Positions 1 through 9,045 of a DNA stretch of 64,000 bases are shown piece after piece. Made by a program: the position numbers and the translations under genes. Position 1 is the first letter of the stretch; each line of letters begins with the position of its first letter. Source of the stretch: Pseudomonas sp. Leaf48 (lineage in GTDB: Bacteria > Pseudomonadota > Gammaproteobacteria > Pseudomonadales > Pseudomonadaceae). The stretch lies in contig NZ_LMLH01000028.1 of NCBI RefSeq assembly GCF_001421885.1, positions 463,143 to 527,142 of the forward strand, read 5' to 3'. The notes under the pieces were generated by a model that made no database searches, was not told the DNA's origin, and saw only the letters and a list, made by a program, of their open reading frames with translations.

Positions 1-3000
1 CAGCGGGCCGCCGGCTTTCGGACCGGTACCCGACAGGCCTTCGCCGCCGAATGGCTGCACGCCGACCACGGCACCGACGATGTTGCGGTTGACGTAGACG
101 TTACCGGCATTGACGGTGTCGATCACCTTGGCGATGGTCTCGTCGATGCGGGTGTGTACACCCAGGGTCAGGCCGTAGCCGGAAGCATTGATCTGGGCGA
201 TCAGTTGATCGATGTCTTTGCGCTTGTAGCGAACCACGTGCAGTACCGGGCCAAAGATCTCCCGTTGCAGTTCGTCGAAGCTTTCCAGTTCGATCAGCGT
301 TGGCATCACGAAGGTGCCACGTTTGACTTCTTCGGCGTCGGCGATAGCCACCTGGTACACGCTGCGACCTTTGTCGCGCATGGCCTGGATGTGCTTCTCG
401 ATGCCAGCCTTGGCTTCGGCGTCGATCACCGGGCCGATGTCCACGGACAGGCGCTCAGGGTTGCCGAGACGGCTTTCAGCCATGGCGCCCTTGAGCATTT
501 CGATGACGCGGTCGGCGGAATCTTCCTGCAGGCACAGCACGCGCAGGGCGGAGCAGCGCTGACCGGCGCTGTCGAAGGCCGACGAAACCACGTCGATCAC
601 CACTTGTTCGGTCAGGGCCGAGGAGTCGACGATCATCGCGTTCTGGCCACCGGTTTCGGCGATCAGCGGGATTGGACGACCCTGGCTGTCCAGGCGACCG
701 GCAATGTTGCGTTGCAGCAGACGAGCCACTTCAGTGGAGCCGGTGAACATCACGCCTTTGACGCGATCATCACCCACCAAGCCTGCGCCGACGGTTTCGC
801 CACGGCCCGGCAGCAGTTGCAGTACGCCCTCCGGGATGCCGGCTTCGAGCAGCAGGCGCACGGCCTGAGCGGCCACCAGCGGCGTTTGCTCCGCAGGTTT
901 GGCCAGTACCGGGTTACCGGCAGCCAGTGCCGCAGCCACTTGACCACTGAAGATCGCCAGCGGGAAGTTCCATGGGCTGATGCACACCACTGGACCCAGC
1001 GGACGGTGAGCGTCGTTGGTGAAATCGTTGCGTGCCTGCACCGCGTAATAACGCAGGAAGTCTACGGCTTCGCGCACTTCGGCGATGGCGTTGGCGAAGG
1101 TCTTGCCGGCTTCGCGGGCCAACAGGCCCATCAGCGGCTGGATTTCGGCTTCCATCAAGTCGGCGGCACGCTCCAGAATCGCGGCGCGCTCGGCTGGTGG
1201 TGTGGCCTGCCAGATCGGTGCGGCGTTGAGAGCGCACTGGATGGCGTTGTCGACGTCTTCTACCGTGGCTTCCTGCACATGACCGACCACGTCGCGCAGA
1301 TCGGACGGGTTCAACACCGGTGCCGGAGTTTCAGTGCTGGAGGCGCAACCGAGCATCGGCGCGGCTTTCCAGTGGTTGTGAGCGGTTGCCAGCAGGGCGC
1401 AGGACAGCGAAGCCAGACGATGTTCGTTGGCCATGTCGATGCCGCTGGAGTTGGCGCGTTCGGCACCATACAGGTCGCGCGGCATAGGGATGCGCGGGTG
1501 TGGCAGGCCGAAACCGCCTTCCAGCGTTGCCATCTGCTCGATGCTTGCCACTGGATCGGCAACCAGTTCCTGGATGGAAATCGACTGGTCGGCGATGCGG
1601 TTGACGAACGAGGTGTTCGCGCCGTTTTCCAGCAGGCGACGTACCAGGTACGCCAGCAGCGTTTCATGGGTGCCGACCGGAGCGTAGACGCGGCACGGAC
1701 GGTTCAGCTTGCCTTCGGACACCTTGCCTACAACCTGCTCGTACAGAGGCTCGCCCATGCCGTGCAGGCATTGGAACTCGTACTGGCCAGGGTAGTAGTT
1801 CTGCCCGGCAATGTGATAAATCGCCGACAGGGTGTGAGCGTTGTGCGTAGCGAATTGCGGGTAGATGACTTCCGGCACCGACAGCAGTTTGCGTGCGCAA
1901 GCGATGTAGGAAACGTCGGTGTACACCTTGCGGGTGTAGACCGGGTAGCCTTCCAGGCCTTCGACCTGGGCGCGCTTGATTTCGCTGTCCCAGTACGCGC
2001 CTTTCACCAGGCGGATCATCAGGCGATGACGGCTGCGGCGAGCCAGGTCGATCACGTAGTCGATTACGTACGGGCAGCGCTTCTGGTAAGCCTGGATCAC
2101 GAAACCGATGCCGTTCCAGCCGGTCAGTTGCGGCTCGAAGCACAGGCGCTCGAGCAGATCCAGCGACAGCTCGAGGCGGTCGGCTTCTTCAGCGTCGATG
2201 TTCAGGCCGATGTCGTATTGCTTGGCCAGCAGGGTCAACGACAGCAGGCGCGGATACAGCTCGTCCATCACGCGCTCGTACTGAGCGCGGCTGTAGCGCG
2301 GGTGCAGTGCGGAGAGCTTGATCGAGATACCCGGGCCTTCATAAATCCCGCGACCGTGGGACGCTTTGCCGATCGAGTGGATGGCTTGTTCGTACGAGGC
2401 CAGGTATTTCTGCGCGTCGTGTTCGGTGAGTGCGGCTTCACCGAGCATGTCGTAGGAGTAGCGGAAGCCCTTGGCTTCGAACTTGCTGGCGTTGGCCAGG
2501 GCTTCGGCGATGGTTTCGCCGGTGACGAACTGCTCGCCCATCAGGCGCATGGCCATGTCGACGCCCTTGCGGATCATCGGCTCGCCACTCTTGCCGATGA
2601 TGCGGCTCAATGACGAAGTCAGGCCGGCTTCGTTGTGCGTGGACACCAGCTTGCCGGTCAGCAGTAGACCCCAGGTAGCAGCGTTGACGAACAGCGACGG
2701 GCTGTTGCCCAGATGCGGATGCCAGTTGCCGGTGCTGATCTTGTCGCGGATCAGCGCATCGCGAGTGCCTTTGTCCGGGATGCGCAGCAGTGCTTCGGCC
2801 AGGCACATCAGCGCCACGCCTTCCTGGGACGACAGGGAGAATTCCTGCAACAGACCCTGAACGATGCCGGCACGGCCGCCAGCGCTCTTCTGGTTGCGCA
2901 GTTTTTCCGCAATGGATGCGGCAAGTTTGTTGGTGGCTTCGGCCATCGGTGCCGGCAGACGCGCCTGCTCGATCAGCATTGGCACCACTTCCGGCTCAGG

Positions 3001-3294
3001 GCGACGGTAGGCAGCGGTGATCGAAGCGCGCAGCACCGATTGCGGCAGGATGCTTTCGGCGAATTCCAGGAAGCACTGGTGGGCATGATCCAGAGGCGCA
3101 TCGACGGTGTCGTCGGAATCCTTGGTCAAACCGCTCAGCTCAGTCAGGGTTGCACCACCCTCGAGTTTTTCCAGGTAATTGAAGATTGCCTGCTTGATCA
3201 GCCAGTGCGGCGTGCGATCAATCGAGGTCGCGGCGGCCTTGAGGCGTTCGCGGGTCGGGTCGTCAAGTTTGACCCCAAGGGTGGTGGTAGCCAT
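1..3294 (-). CDS. putA: PutA: trifunctional proline utilization regulator / proline dehydrogenase / P5C dehydrogenase (3' end outside window)
   Basis: Converts proline to glutamate in two steps (FAD-dependent proline dehydrogenase, then NAD-dependent pyrroline-5-carboxylate dehydrogenase) and represses the put genes through its N-terminal domain. The start ATG is at 3292-3294 on the minus strand and 1098 codons are visible; the family is about 1,310 residues, so the last ~200 lie beyond position 1. Visible in order: a short N-terminal ribbon-helix-helix segment (starts MATTTLGVKLDD), a proline dehydrogenase barrel around residues 200-560, and an aldehyde dehydrogenase domain from about 600. 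That domain carries the general-base Glu880 in AETGGQN and the catalytic Cys914 in SAGQRCSAL. It is divergent from putP, with PutA-type hexamers in between, so autoregulation is expected. Identification is secure. Confidence 0.97.
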   Translation of the reverse strand, partial: MATTTLGVKLDDPTRERLKAAATSIDRTPHWLIKQAIFNYLEKLEGGATLTELSGLTKDSDDTVDAPLDHAHQCFLEFAESILPQSVLRASITAAYRRPEPEVVPMLIEQARLPAPMAEATNKLAASIAEKLRNQKSAGGRAGIVQGLLQEFSLSSQEGVALMCLAEALLRIPDKGTRDALIRDKISTGNWHPHLGNSPSLFVNAATWGLLLTGKLVSTHNEAGLTSSLSRIIGKSGEPMIRKGVDMAMRLMGEQFVTGETIAEALANASKFEAKGFRYSYDMLGEAALTEHDAQKYLASYEQAIHSIGKASHGRGIYEGPGISIKLSALHPRYSRAQYERVMDELYPRLLSLTLLAKQYDIGLNIDAEEADRLELSLDLLERLCFEPQLTGWNGIGFVIQAYQKRCPYVIDYVIDLARRSRHRLMIRLVKGAYWDSEIKRAQVEGLEGYPVYTRKVYTDVSYIACARKLLSVPEVIYPQFATHNAHTLSAIYHIAGQNYYPGQYEFQCLHGMGEPLYEQVVGKVSEGKLNRPCRVYAPVGTHETLLAYLVRRLLENGANTSFVNRIADQSISIQELVADPVASIEQMATLEGGFGLPHPRIPMPRDLYGAERANSSGIDMANEHRLASLSCALLATAHNHWKAAPMLGCASSTETPAPVLNPSDLRDVVGHVQEATVEDVDNAIQCALNAAPIWQATPPAERAAILERAADLMEAEIQPLMGLLAREAGKTFANAIAEVREAVDFLRYYAVQARNDFTNDAHRPLGPVVCISPWNFPLAIFSGQVAAALAAGNPVLAKPAEQTPLVAAQAVRLLLEAGIPEGVLQLLPGRGETVGAGLVGDDRVKGVMFTGSTEVARLLQRNIAGRLDSQGRPIPLIAETGGQNAMIVDSSALTEQVVIDVVSSAFDSAGQRCSALRVLCLQEDSADRVIEMLKGAMAESRLGNPERLSVDIGPVIDAEAKAGIEKHIQAMRDKGRSVYQVAIADAEEVKRGTFVMPTLIELESFDELQREIFGPVLHVVRYKRKDIDQLIAQINASGYGLTLGVHTRIDETIAKVIDTVNAGNVYVNRNIVGAVVGVQPFGGEGLSGTGPKAGGPL

Positions 3295-3366
3295 GTTTTT
3301 ATCCTCATGTTTGCCACGACTGCGTGGCATCAGCTGGCGGCAAGATTAGCCGTGCGCCTGTTGAGG

Positions 3367-3605
3367 TGCAACCGGGTGCAACCCTTTTTTTATCGGAATA
3401 TTACGCAGCTCGTCAGGAAATAAATTCTGCTACGTCAGCGTTGTCTCTGCTTGGTGCTTTTTAGATAGGTTGGCGGTGGTTCTTGCTCCGAAAAGGAGCA
3501 AAAAAGCGGGTTTGAAGTTTATTTCAGACTCGGTGCAACTTATTCGCACGAAACAGGTTGCACCTTATTTGCTTTGTTGAATAGCATTCGCGCCCAAGGT
3601 GCAAC
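3367..3605. promoter_or_regulatory. putA-putP divergent control region with five PutA-type hexamers
   Basis: The 462-bp gap between putA and putP holds five copies of the hexamer GTTGCA or its complement TGCAAC: 3367-3372, 3377-3382, 3534-3539, 3557-3562 and 3600-3605. GTTGCA is the motif bound by the ribbon-helix-helix domain of E. coli PutA. The first pair is spaced exactly 10 bp (one helical turn) and lies near the putA start; the other three cluster toward putP. A hairpin without a T-tract, TTGCTCC/GGAGCAA, sits at 3483-3501. Binding by PutA is inferred from the motif and the adjacent putA gene; I could not place promoters with confidence. Confidence 0.6.
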
Positions 3606-3756
3606 CCGGTCGAAATCCGGGTGCTCCGGCCGATGGCTTTCCTGGGGAAACATCGGTCATAAATGCGCGGGATCCCGAATCGTCTGTCAAACGTCACCGT
3701 TTGCGCGCGGTTCACCAGCCGCCGCTACATAAAAACAAAGCCAGGGCGTCACTTAA

Positions 3757-5241
3757 ATGAGCGTAAGCAATCCAACCCTGATCACGTTCGTGATCTACAT
3801 CGCAGCAATGGTGCTGATCGGCTTGATGGCCTATCGCTCCACCAACAACCTTTCCGACTACATTCTGGGCGGCCGTAGCCTGGGCAGCGTCGTGACCGCG
3901 TTGTCCGCCGGTGCTTCCGACATGAGCGGCTGGTTGTTGATGGGCCTGCCGGGCGCCATCTACATGTCCGGTCTGTCCGAAAGCTGGATCGCTATCGGCC
4001 TGATCGTCGGTGCCTACCTGAACTGGCTGTTCGTCGCCGGCCGTCTGCGCGTACAGACCGAGCACAACGGCGATGCGCTGACCCTGCCGGACTACTTCTC
4101 CAGCCGTTTCGAAGACAAAAGCGGCCTCCTGCGGATCATCTCCGCCGTCGTGATCCTGGTGTTCTTCACCATCTACTGCGCTTCCGGCATCGTAGCCGGT
4201 GCCCGTCTGTTCGAAAGCACCTTCGGCATGTCCTACGAGACAGCGCTGTGGGCCGGTGCTGCGGCGACTATTGCCTACACCTTTATCGGCGGATTCCTGG
4301 CTGTAAGCTGGACCGATACCGTACAAGCCACCCTGATGATCTTCGCGTTGATCCTGACGCCGGTTATCGTGCTGTTGGCCACCGGCGGCGTCGACACCAC
4401 TTTCCTGGCCATCGAAGCGCAAGACCCAAGCAACTTCGACATGCTCAAGGGCACCACTTTCATCGGCATCATCTCGCTGATGGGCTGGGGTCTGGGCTAC
4501 TTCGGCCAGCCGCACATCCTGGCGCGTTTCATGGCGGCCGACTCGGTGAAATCGATCGCCAAGGCCCGTCGCATCTCCATGGCCTGGATGATCCTGTGCC
4601 TGGGCGGCACCGTGGCCGTAGGCTTCTTTGGTATCGCTTACTTCTCGGCGCACCCTGAAGTGGCCGGTCCCGTGACCGAAAACCACGAGCGTGTGTTCAT
4701 CGAACTGGCCAAGATCCTGTTCAACCCATGGATCGCCGGGGTACTGCTGTCGGCCATTCTGGCGGCGGTAATGAGCACCCTGAGCTGCCAGTTGCTGGTG
4801 TGCTCGAGCGCCCTGACCGAAGACTTCTACAAGACCTTCCTGCGCAAGTCCGCTTCCCAGGTTGAACTGGTCTGGGTGGGCCGCGCCATGGTGCTGCTGG
4901 TTGCCCTGATCGCCATCGCGATGGCGGCCAACCCGGAAAACCGCGTGCTGGGCCTGGTGAGCTACGCCTGGGCTGGTTTCGGTGCCGCGTTCGGTCCAGT
5001 CGTACTGATCTCCGTGATCTGGAAAGACATGACCCGCAACGGCGCACTGGCCGGTATCCTGGTTGGCGCGATCACCGTGATCGTGTGGAAACACTTCGAA
5101 CTGCTGGGCCTGTACGAAATCATCCCTGGTTTCATCTTCGCCAGCCTGGCGATCTACATCGTCAGCAAGCTGGGCGCGCCGACTGCCGGCATGCTGCAGC
5201 GCTTTGCTGCTGCCGAGGCGGATTTCCGTCTGAACAAGTGA
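3757..5241 (+). CDS. putP: PutP: sodium/proline symporter
   Basis: Inner-membrane Na+-coupled proline importer of the solute:sodium symporter family, supplying PutA with substrate. The 494 residues match the usual length (about 500), with many hydrophobic segments consistent with the 13-TM LeuT-like fold. Residues important in E. coli PutP fall at the same numbers here: Asp55 and Ser57 in GASDMSGW, and Ser340-Thr341 in AVMSTLSCQ, which supports both the identity and the chosen ATG. No strong Shine-Dalgarno is seen just upstream. The gene diverges from putA and ends at a clear intrinsic terminator, so it is probably monocistronic and under PutA repression. Confidence 0.96.
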   Translation: MSVSNPTLITFVIYIAAMVLIGLMAYRSTNNLSDYILGGRSLGSVVTALSAGASDMSGWLLMGLPGAIYMSGLSESWIAIGLIVGAYLNWLFVAGRLRVQTEHNGDALTLPDYFSSRFEDKSGLLRIISAVVILVFFTIYCASGIVAGARLFESTFGMSYETALWAGAAATIAYTFIGGFLAVSWTDTVQATLMIFALILTPVIVLLATGGVDTTFLAIEAQDPSNFDMLKGTTFIGIISLMGWGLGYFGQPHILARFMAADSVKSIAKARRISMAWMILCLGGTVAVGFFGIAYFSAHPEVAGPVTENHERVFIELAKILFNPWIAGVLLSAILAAVMSTLSCQLLVCSSALTEDFYKTFLRKSASQVELVWVGRAMVLLVALIAIAMAANPENRVLGLVSYAWAGFGAAFGPVVLISVIWKDMTRNGALAGILVGAITVIVWKHFELLGLYEIIPGFIFASLAIYIVSKLGAPTAGMLQRFAAAEADFRLNK

Positions 5242-5281
5242 TGGGGATGAGCTGAGGCTCTGATCTTTCGCTGCACATGAA

Positions 5282-5318
5282 ACGGCCCGCTTCCTTTGGA
5301 TGCGGGCCGTTTTCGTTC
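5282..5318 (+). terminator. Rho-independent terminator of putP
   Basis: A perfect 9-bp stem, ACGGCCCGC at 5282-5290 and GCGGGCCGT at 5302-5310, with an 11-nt loop followed by a T-rich tract. It begins 40 nt after the putP stop codon. Confidence 0.9.
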
Positions 5319-5386
5319 ATAGCATCAGACGATTGTTAAAAGCATTCTGCGTAGCTGCTGCAATGGTGTTAGCTATGCCAAGACAG

Positions 5387-5707
5387 TCACTGCGGATCAA
5401 GTTGATCCAGTGCTCGATTTACCGCCAGTTCACCCAGCATGATCACCTGCGCAATCCCCAGCAGCGCGTTGCGCGGGGTCCCTTGCAGATGGTCCGCCAG
5501 ATCCGTGGACATCACGCTAGCCGATGCCAGTGACTCACATGCATATACCAGCAAAGTTGCTGTATCGAGTTCCGGATTGACTGTGAAGAAGGGGCTGGGG
5601 TTGTGCGGCGCGGCCATTATGCTGGCAGCCAACTGCGGTCTTATGGGGTCAGAAGTGTTGTGTGGTGATGGCGAATCTGTCGGAGGATCGGGAGTTACCT
5701 TGACCAT
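5387..5707 (-). CDS. DUF6124 family small protein
   Basis: A 106-residue protein of the Pseudomonas-specific DUF6124 family (older name DUF3077). The family look is clear: a variable N-terminus starting MVKVTPDPP, then the conserved stretch around TLLVYACESLASASVM, then a C-terminal helix with QVIMLGELAVNRALD. There is no signal peptide or transmembrane segment. Function is unknown; members occur in many copies per genome, often alone near accessory genes, as here. It faces putP tail-to-tail across the putP terminator and borders the accessory island. Identity as a real gene is well supported; any role would be a guess. Confidence 0.8.
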   Translation of the reverse strand: MVKVTPDPPTDSPSPHNTSDPIRPQLAASIMAAPHNPSPFFTVNPELDTATLLVYACESLASASVMSTDLADHLQGTPRNALLGIAQVIMLGELAVNRALDQLDPQ

Positions 5708-6426
5708 GATTTAGCTCTCGGTTGGAGCTGCTTTTCCGGTCCGCGACTAAACAAATGGAGGCAGCTGTGCACAGGTTAGTCGACCGACGAGCTAAGAAAT
5801 CGGCGCACTCGAAAGTGCCCTGCGCACAGCCACCATAACAACAGGTACGGCATACCTGATTGAATGGCGCTTACACAACTTAGCTACTACAGGCGACTAA
5901 ACCCGATCACTGATGGGCAGTGACGCAAGCCAAGTTACCGAGCGGCTCCGAGGCGCACAAGCGGGCGGATTCTGGCGTAGCTGTAGGCAGTGACGCAAGA
6001 TTTTGTAGCTTTCAAGGAGTGTTCGAGAGAGTTCTTAAACAAACGCGATTTATGCACCAACCCCTTCCTGCTACACGGCTCTCCCATTGTAGGAGCGAAC
6101 CTGCTCGCAAAGGGCTCTGCCAGCGATTGCAGCGGTCCGAGGGAAGCCCACATCGCTAGGTCGACACGATCAAAGAAGTGGCCGTGCATGGACATCTTCT
6201 CAGCAAGAGATTTTCCTTACGGATTAAGCGCACTCAAGATTCGGAATCCTCCTACGAGCTCCGTGAAAACGTCCTATTTAAAACCAAGTCCGCTTAGCCA
6301 AAGCTCCTGTCCTCTGGCACCAGCATGCATTACGGCCCTACCTGACCGTCTCGGCACGGTCCGGGAAGGAGCAGCCATGCGTGCTGACTACCCCGTGAGA
6401 GCTGCCACACAAGGAGTGAACACAGC
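5708..6426. other. 719-bp intergenic stretch without a convincing gene; single REP-like arm and a 14-bp direct repeat
   Basis: No open frame here has family resemblance or a convincing ribosome binding site. Two features stand out. GGCAGTGACGCAAG occurs at 5916-5929 and again at 5986-5999, exactly 70 bp apart. A single decayed REP arm (TTGTAGGAGCGAACCTGCTCG) lies near 6088-6110. The stretch separates the DUF6124 gene from the effector gene and looks like remodelled accessory DNA. The ribosome binding site of the next gene, AAGGAG, is at 6411-6416. Confidence 0.5.
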
Positions 6427-9045
6427 ATGCGCGACTTGCTCATCTGGTTTTTTGGCACCGAGTCTTCATTTGGTCGCAAGGCAGGTTTAAATAGATCGGC
6501 CATGCAGAGCTCCCCGGCCCTGACCACTGCGCAGCCCTTACCGGAAAAATCTCTGCCACAAGAGTCCTTGCAACCGCTGAAGAACTGGTGCCATCCGTTC
6601 AAGGACAGCCGTAACCCACTGGAGCAACTGACCCACCTGGCCAATGCTAATGCCGGTTACTACCCCCTCGGGCGCGGCGGACTGTGGCACGGCGGTGTGC
6701 ATTTCGACAGCGGCACCGCCGGCACCCTGAAACAATCCAGCGTGCACTGCCTCGCCGACGGCGAAGTGGTGGCTTACCGCATTGACACCCATTCTCCGAA
6801 AACAACTTACACCGCCAACCAGCAAGCATCCGAGAACTCCTACTCACGCAACTTCGTGTTGGTGCGTCATCGTTTGCAACTTCCCAGAATCCAGGGCAAA
6901 TCGGATGCGCCGCCGAGCCTGACTTTCTACAGCCTGTACATGCACCTGCAGGACTGGGCGGTGTATCGGGATTCCACACTCACCCGCCCGGGTTTCTGGC
7001 CCGAACGACCAACTCATCGCGTGAAGCAAGCCGTAAGGGATTTCCACCCGAGTACACCTGAGCAGTCAGGCCTGCAAGTAAGTCACAAGTGGCATGGCCA
7101 GATGATTGATCTCCTGCCGCGAGGCGCTGAGGTGAACATCAGTGGCACTGGGGAATTCCGCAAGTTGGAAAACACCTTGGGGCCGGCCGAACTGCTCAAT
7201 GCCGACGGTTCTATCAAGGGGTACATCGCTGCCAGAGTGCTCAGAGACCAAGACCGCAAAGAGACTCGTGTCCAGTCATCGCAACCAAAGGTTTACGTCC
7301 GCTCTTCGCCGGTGATTGCTAAAGACAACGTAATCTTCCAGCTGCCGACAGGATCAGATATCACGGTCAGTGGCACAGGCGAATTTCGCAAACTAGAACG
7401 CGTAAACCAATATGTGAAATTCGACGCGCTGGAAAACGCTATTGAGCCTGTAGCGGTTGATCAAGTGGTAGTGCTCGGTACCCCCGTCGCAGTCAAGGCG
7501 GGCGATCTGATCGGTCATCTTGGCCTGTATCACGACAACGGTACTGGCTTGCTGGAGGAAAGGCTCCACCTGGAAACCTTCAGCGGCGATGACGTTGAAG
7601 TGTTTATTGAAGCCAGTCGGGCCTGGGCCAAGCGCCTGCCGGAAAAAGACAAAACCTGGCTCAAGCTCGCCAAGGGTACGCCCGTAGTTTCGCCGGAGGG
7701 CAATCTCACCGTTGGCCAATTGGAAGCATCGAGGGCCTCCAGTCCGCTCAGTGCTGCCGACTTGCTCGTCCCCAAGACTCTGTTGGACAAATTACCGGCC
7801 AGTCACAAGCGACACATGCCCGCGAGTCCGCCCCGCAAGGCGTGCAACTGGTATTACCTGGAAGAACTGTTGCATGACACCAATAACACTCCGCTGAAGG
7901 GCTGGGTGCGCGAAGAAATCGGCGTCACGCCTTGGGTGAGCCCGTGGGCGTGGGAAGGCTACGATTTTATCTACGAATACGACGTTCCTCAGGAATTCCT
8001 GGCCTCTTTCCTTCGTACCATGAAAAAACTGAGCGAGTCGCAACTTGAACGCTTTGGGCCAATTGCGGATGAGGGTGACACGGGGCCGTTGAAGCAGCGG
8101 CTGTACGACATTATCGACCGCAACCGGGATGGCCGGATGACAGCTAAAGAGCTGCGAGCAGCAATCAGTCTGCCGGCCCACGCACAGGCGATTTCGCAGT
8201 TGATCGTTTGTTGTGACAGCGAGTGGTATTACAAGGAAGGCAAATGGGATCGGCTTGATGAATTGCTCGGCCATAGTGGCTCGACGCCGAACTTGAATTG
8301 GTTTCAGGAGAAGCGGCGAATCAGGCAGTTGAGTTGGTGGAGTGAGGTGGCGGAGCGGGTTGGGCTGCCAGGGCATGGAGAGGTTTATCACTTTCATCCG
8401 CTGGGTTTGACTGGGATGTTTGCTCGTGAAAGAAATGGATTGTGGGTGTTAGGCAAAACCTCTGAGCGTTATGAGTCGGGAGGTCGAGGGCCTGGTGTTA
8501 TTTCTACAGGAGGAGGTGATTATGGTGGTATCTCCTATGGAGTCTATCAAATGTCATCAAACATGGGGGTTGTTCAAAAATTCATCGAGCTTTCTGCCTA
8601 CGCTCACGCATTTGTTGGATTGGATGCTGGAACTGCTGAGTTTAATGAGAAATGGAGAAGTATCGCAAATAGTTCACCTGAAGAATTTAGAGGTGCGCAG
8701 CATAATTATATTAAAGTTACTCATTACGACGTGCAGGTGAAAGAGATTTTGAGTGATATCGGGTTTCCTATTGATAATAAAGATGCAGCACTGAATGATA
8801 TGGTGTGGTCGACTAGTGTTCAGTTTGGTCCGAGAACAAAATTAATTAAGCGGGCTCTGAATGGCTTGGTTGTACCATCGCTCTCAGTGATTGAGATTAT
8901 ACGCGCAGTTCAAGATTATAAAATATCAAATAATTCTACTCTTTTTGCAAGCTCGCCTACATTGCAGTCAGGTCTGTTGGCAAGAGCAATCGACGAAAAA
9001 AGCAAGTTACTTGATTTGGAGGGGAGGGCGTATGAGGTTGAGTAG
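6427..9045 (+). CDS. Large modular peptidoglycan hydrolase, candidate type VI-style antibacterial effector (M23-like + SH3-like repeats + EF-hand + VgrG3-type muramidase)
   Basis: An 872-residue protein with no signal peptide. Domains read from the sequence: an M23/lysostaphin-like fold with H88..D94 (GLWHGGVHFD), H173 (LYMHLQ) and H381 (ERLHLE). Two SH3-like repeats are inserted in it, each carrying SGTGEFRKLE (residues 239-248 and 315-324). An EF-hand calcium loop starts at D564 (DRNRDGRMTAKE). The C-terminal glycosidase has candidate catalytic E683 (RYESGG) and the GGGD698YGGISYGVYQ signature of VgrG3-type muramidases. AAGGAG lies 10 nt before the ATG. The stop overlaps by 14 nt an LprI-type lysozyme inhibitor, the arrangement expected of an effector with its immunity gene. 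DNA becomes AT-rich from about 8400, so the C-terminal end may have been exchanged. No VgrG, PAAR or secretion gene is nearby, so type VI delivery is inferred. Confidence 0.75.
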   Translation: MRDLLIWFFGTESSFGRKAGLNRSAMQSSPALTTAQPLPEKSLPQESLQPLKNWCHPFKDSRNPLEQLTHLANANAGYYPLGRGGLWHGGVHFDSGTAGTLKQSSVHCLADGEVVAYRIDTHSPKTTYTANQQASENSYSRNFVLVRHRLQLPRIQGKSDAPPSLTFYSLYMHLQDWAVYRDSTLTRPGFWPERPTHRVKQAVRDFHPSTPEQSGLQVSHKWHGQMIDLLPRGAEVNISGTGEFRKLENTLGPAELLNADGSIKGYIAARVLRDQDRKETRVQSSQPKVYVRSSPVIAKDNVIFQLPTGSDITVSGTGEFRKLERVNQYVKFDALENAIEPVAVDQVVVLGTPVAVKAGDLIGHLGLYHDNGTGLLEERLHLETFSGDDVEVFIEASRAWAKRLPEKDKTWLKLAKGTPVVSPEGNLTVGQLEASRASSPLSAADLLVPKTLLDKLPASHKRHMPASPPRKACNWYYLEELLHDTNNTPLKGWVREEIGVTPWVSPWAWEGYDFIYEYDVPQEFLASFLRTMKKLSESQLERFGPIADEGDTGPLKQRLYDIIDRNRDGRMTAKELRAAISLPAHAQAISQLIVCCDSEWYYKEGKWDRLDELLGHSGSTPNLNWFQEKRRIRQLSWWSEVAERVGLPGHGEVYHFHPLGLTGMFARERNGLWVLGKTSERYESGGRGPGVISTGGGDYGGISYGVYQMSSNMGVVQKFIELSAYAHAFVGLDAGTAEFNEKWRSIANSSPEEFRGAQHNYIKVTHYDVQVKEILSDIGFPIDNKDAALNDMVWSTSVQFGPRTKLIKRALNGLVVPSLSVIEIIRAVQDYKISNNSTLFASSPTLQSGLLARAIDEKSKLLDLEGRAYEVE

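Noticed and set aside
154..2613. An 819-codon open frame on the plus strand
   Set aside because: It lies antisense to putA, which has clear catalytic motifs; long open antisense frames are common in GC-rich DNA. The product has no recognisable domain.
3483..3501. Terminator-like hairpin in the putA-putP gap
   Set aside because: The stem lacks a T-tract in either direction and neither gene ends there.
6377..6490. A 37-codon frame (starts MRADYPVRAA) with GGAAGGAG upstream, overlapping the effector start
   Set aside because: The site looks good but the product has no family features and overlaps the effector's N-terminus in another frame; could be a leader peptide but unsupported.
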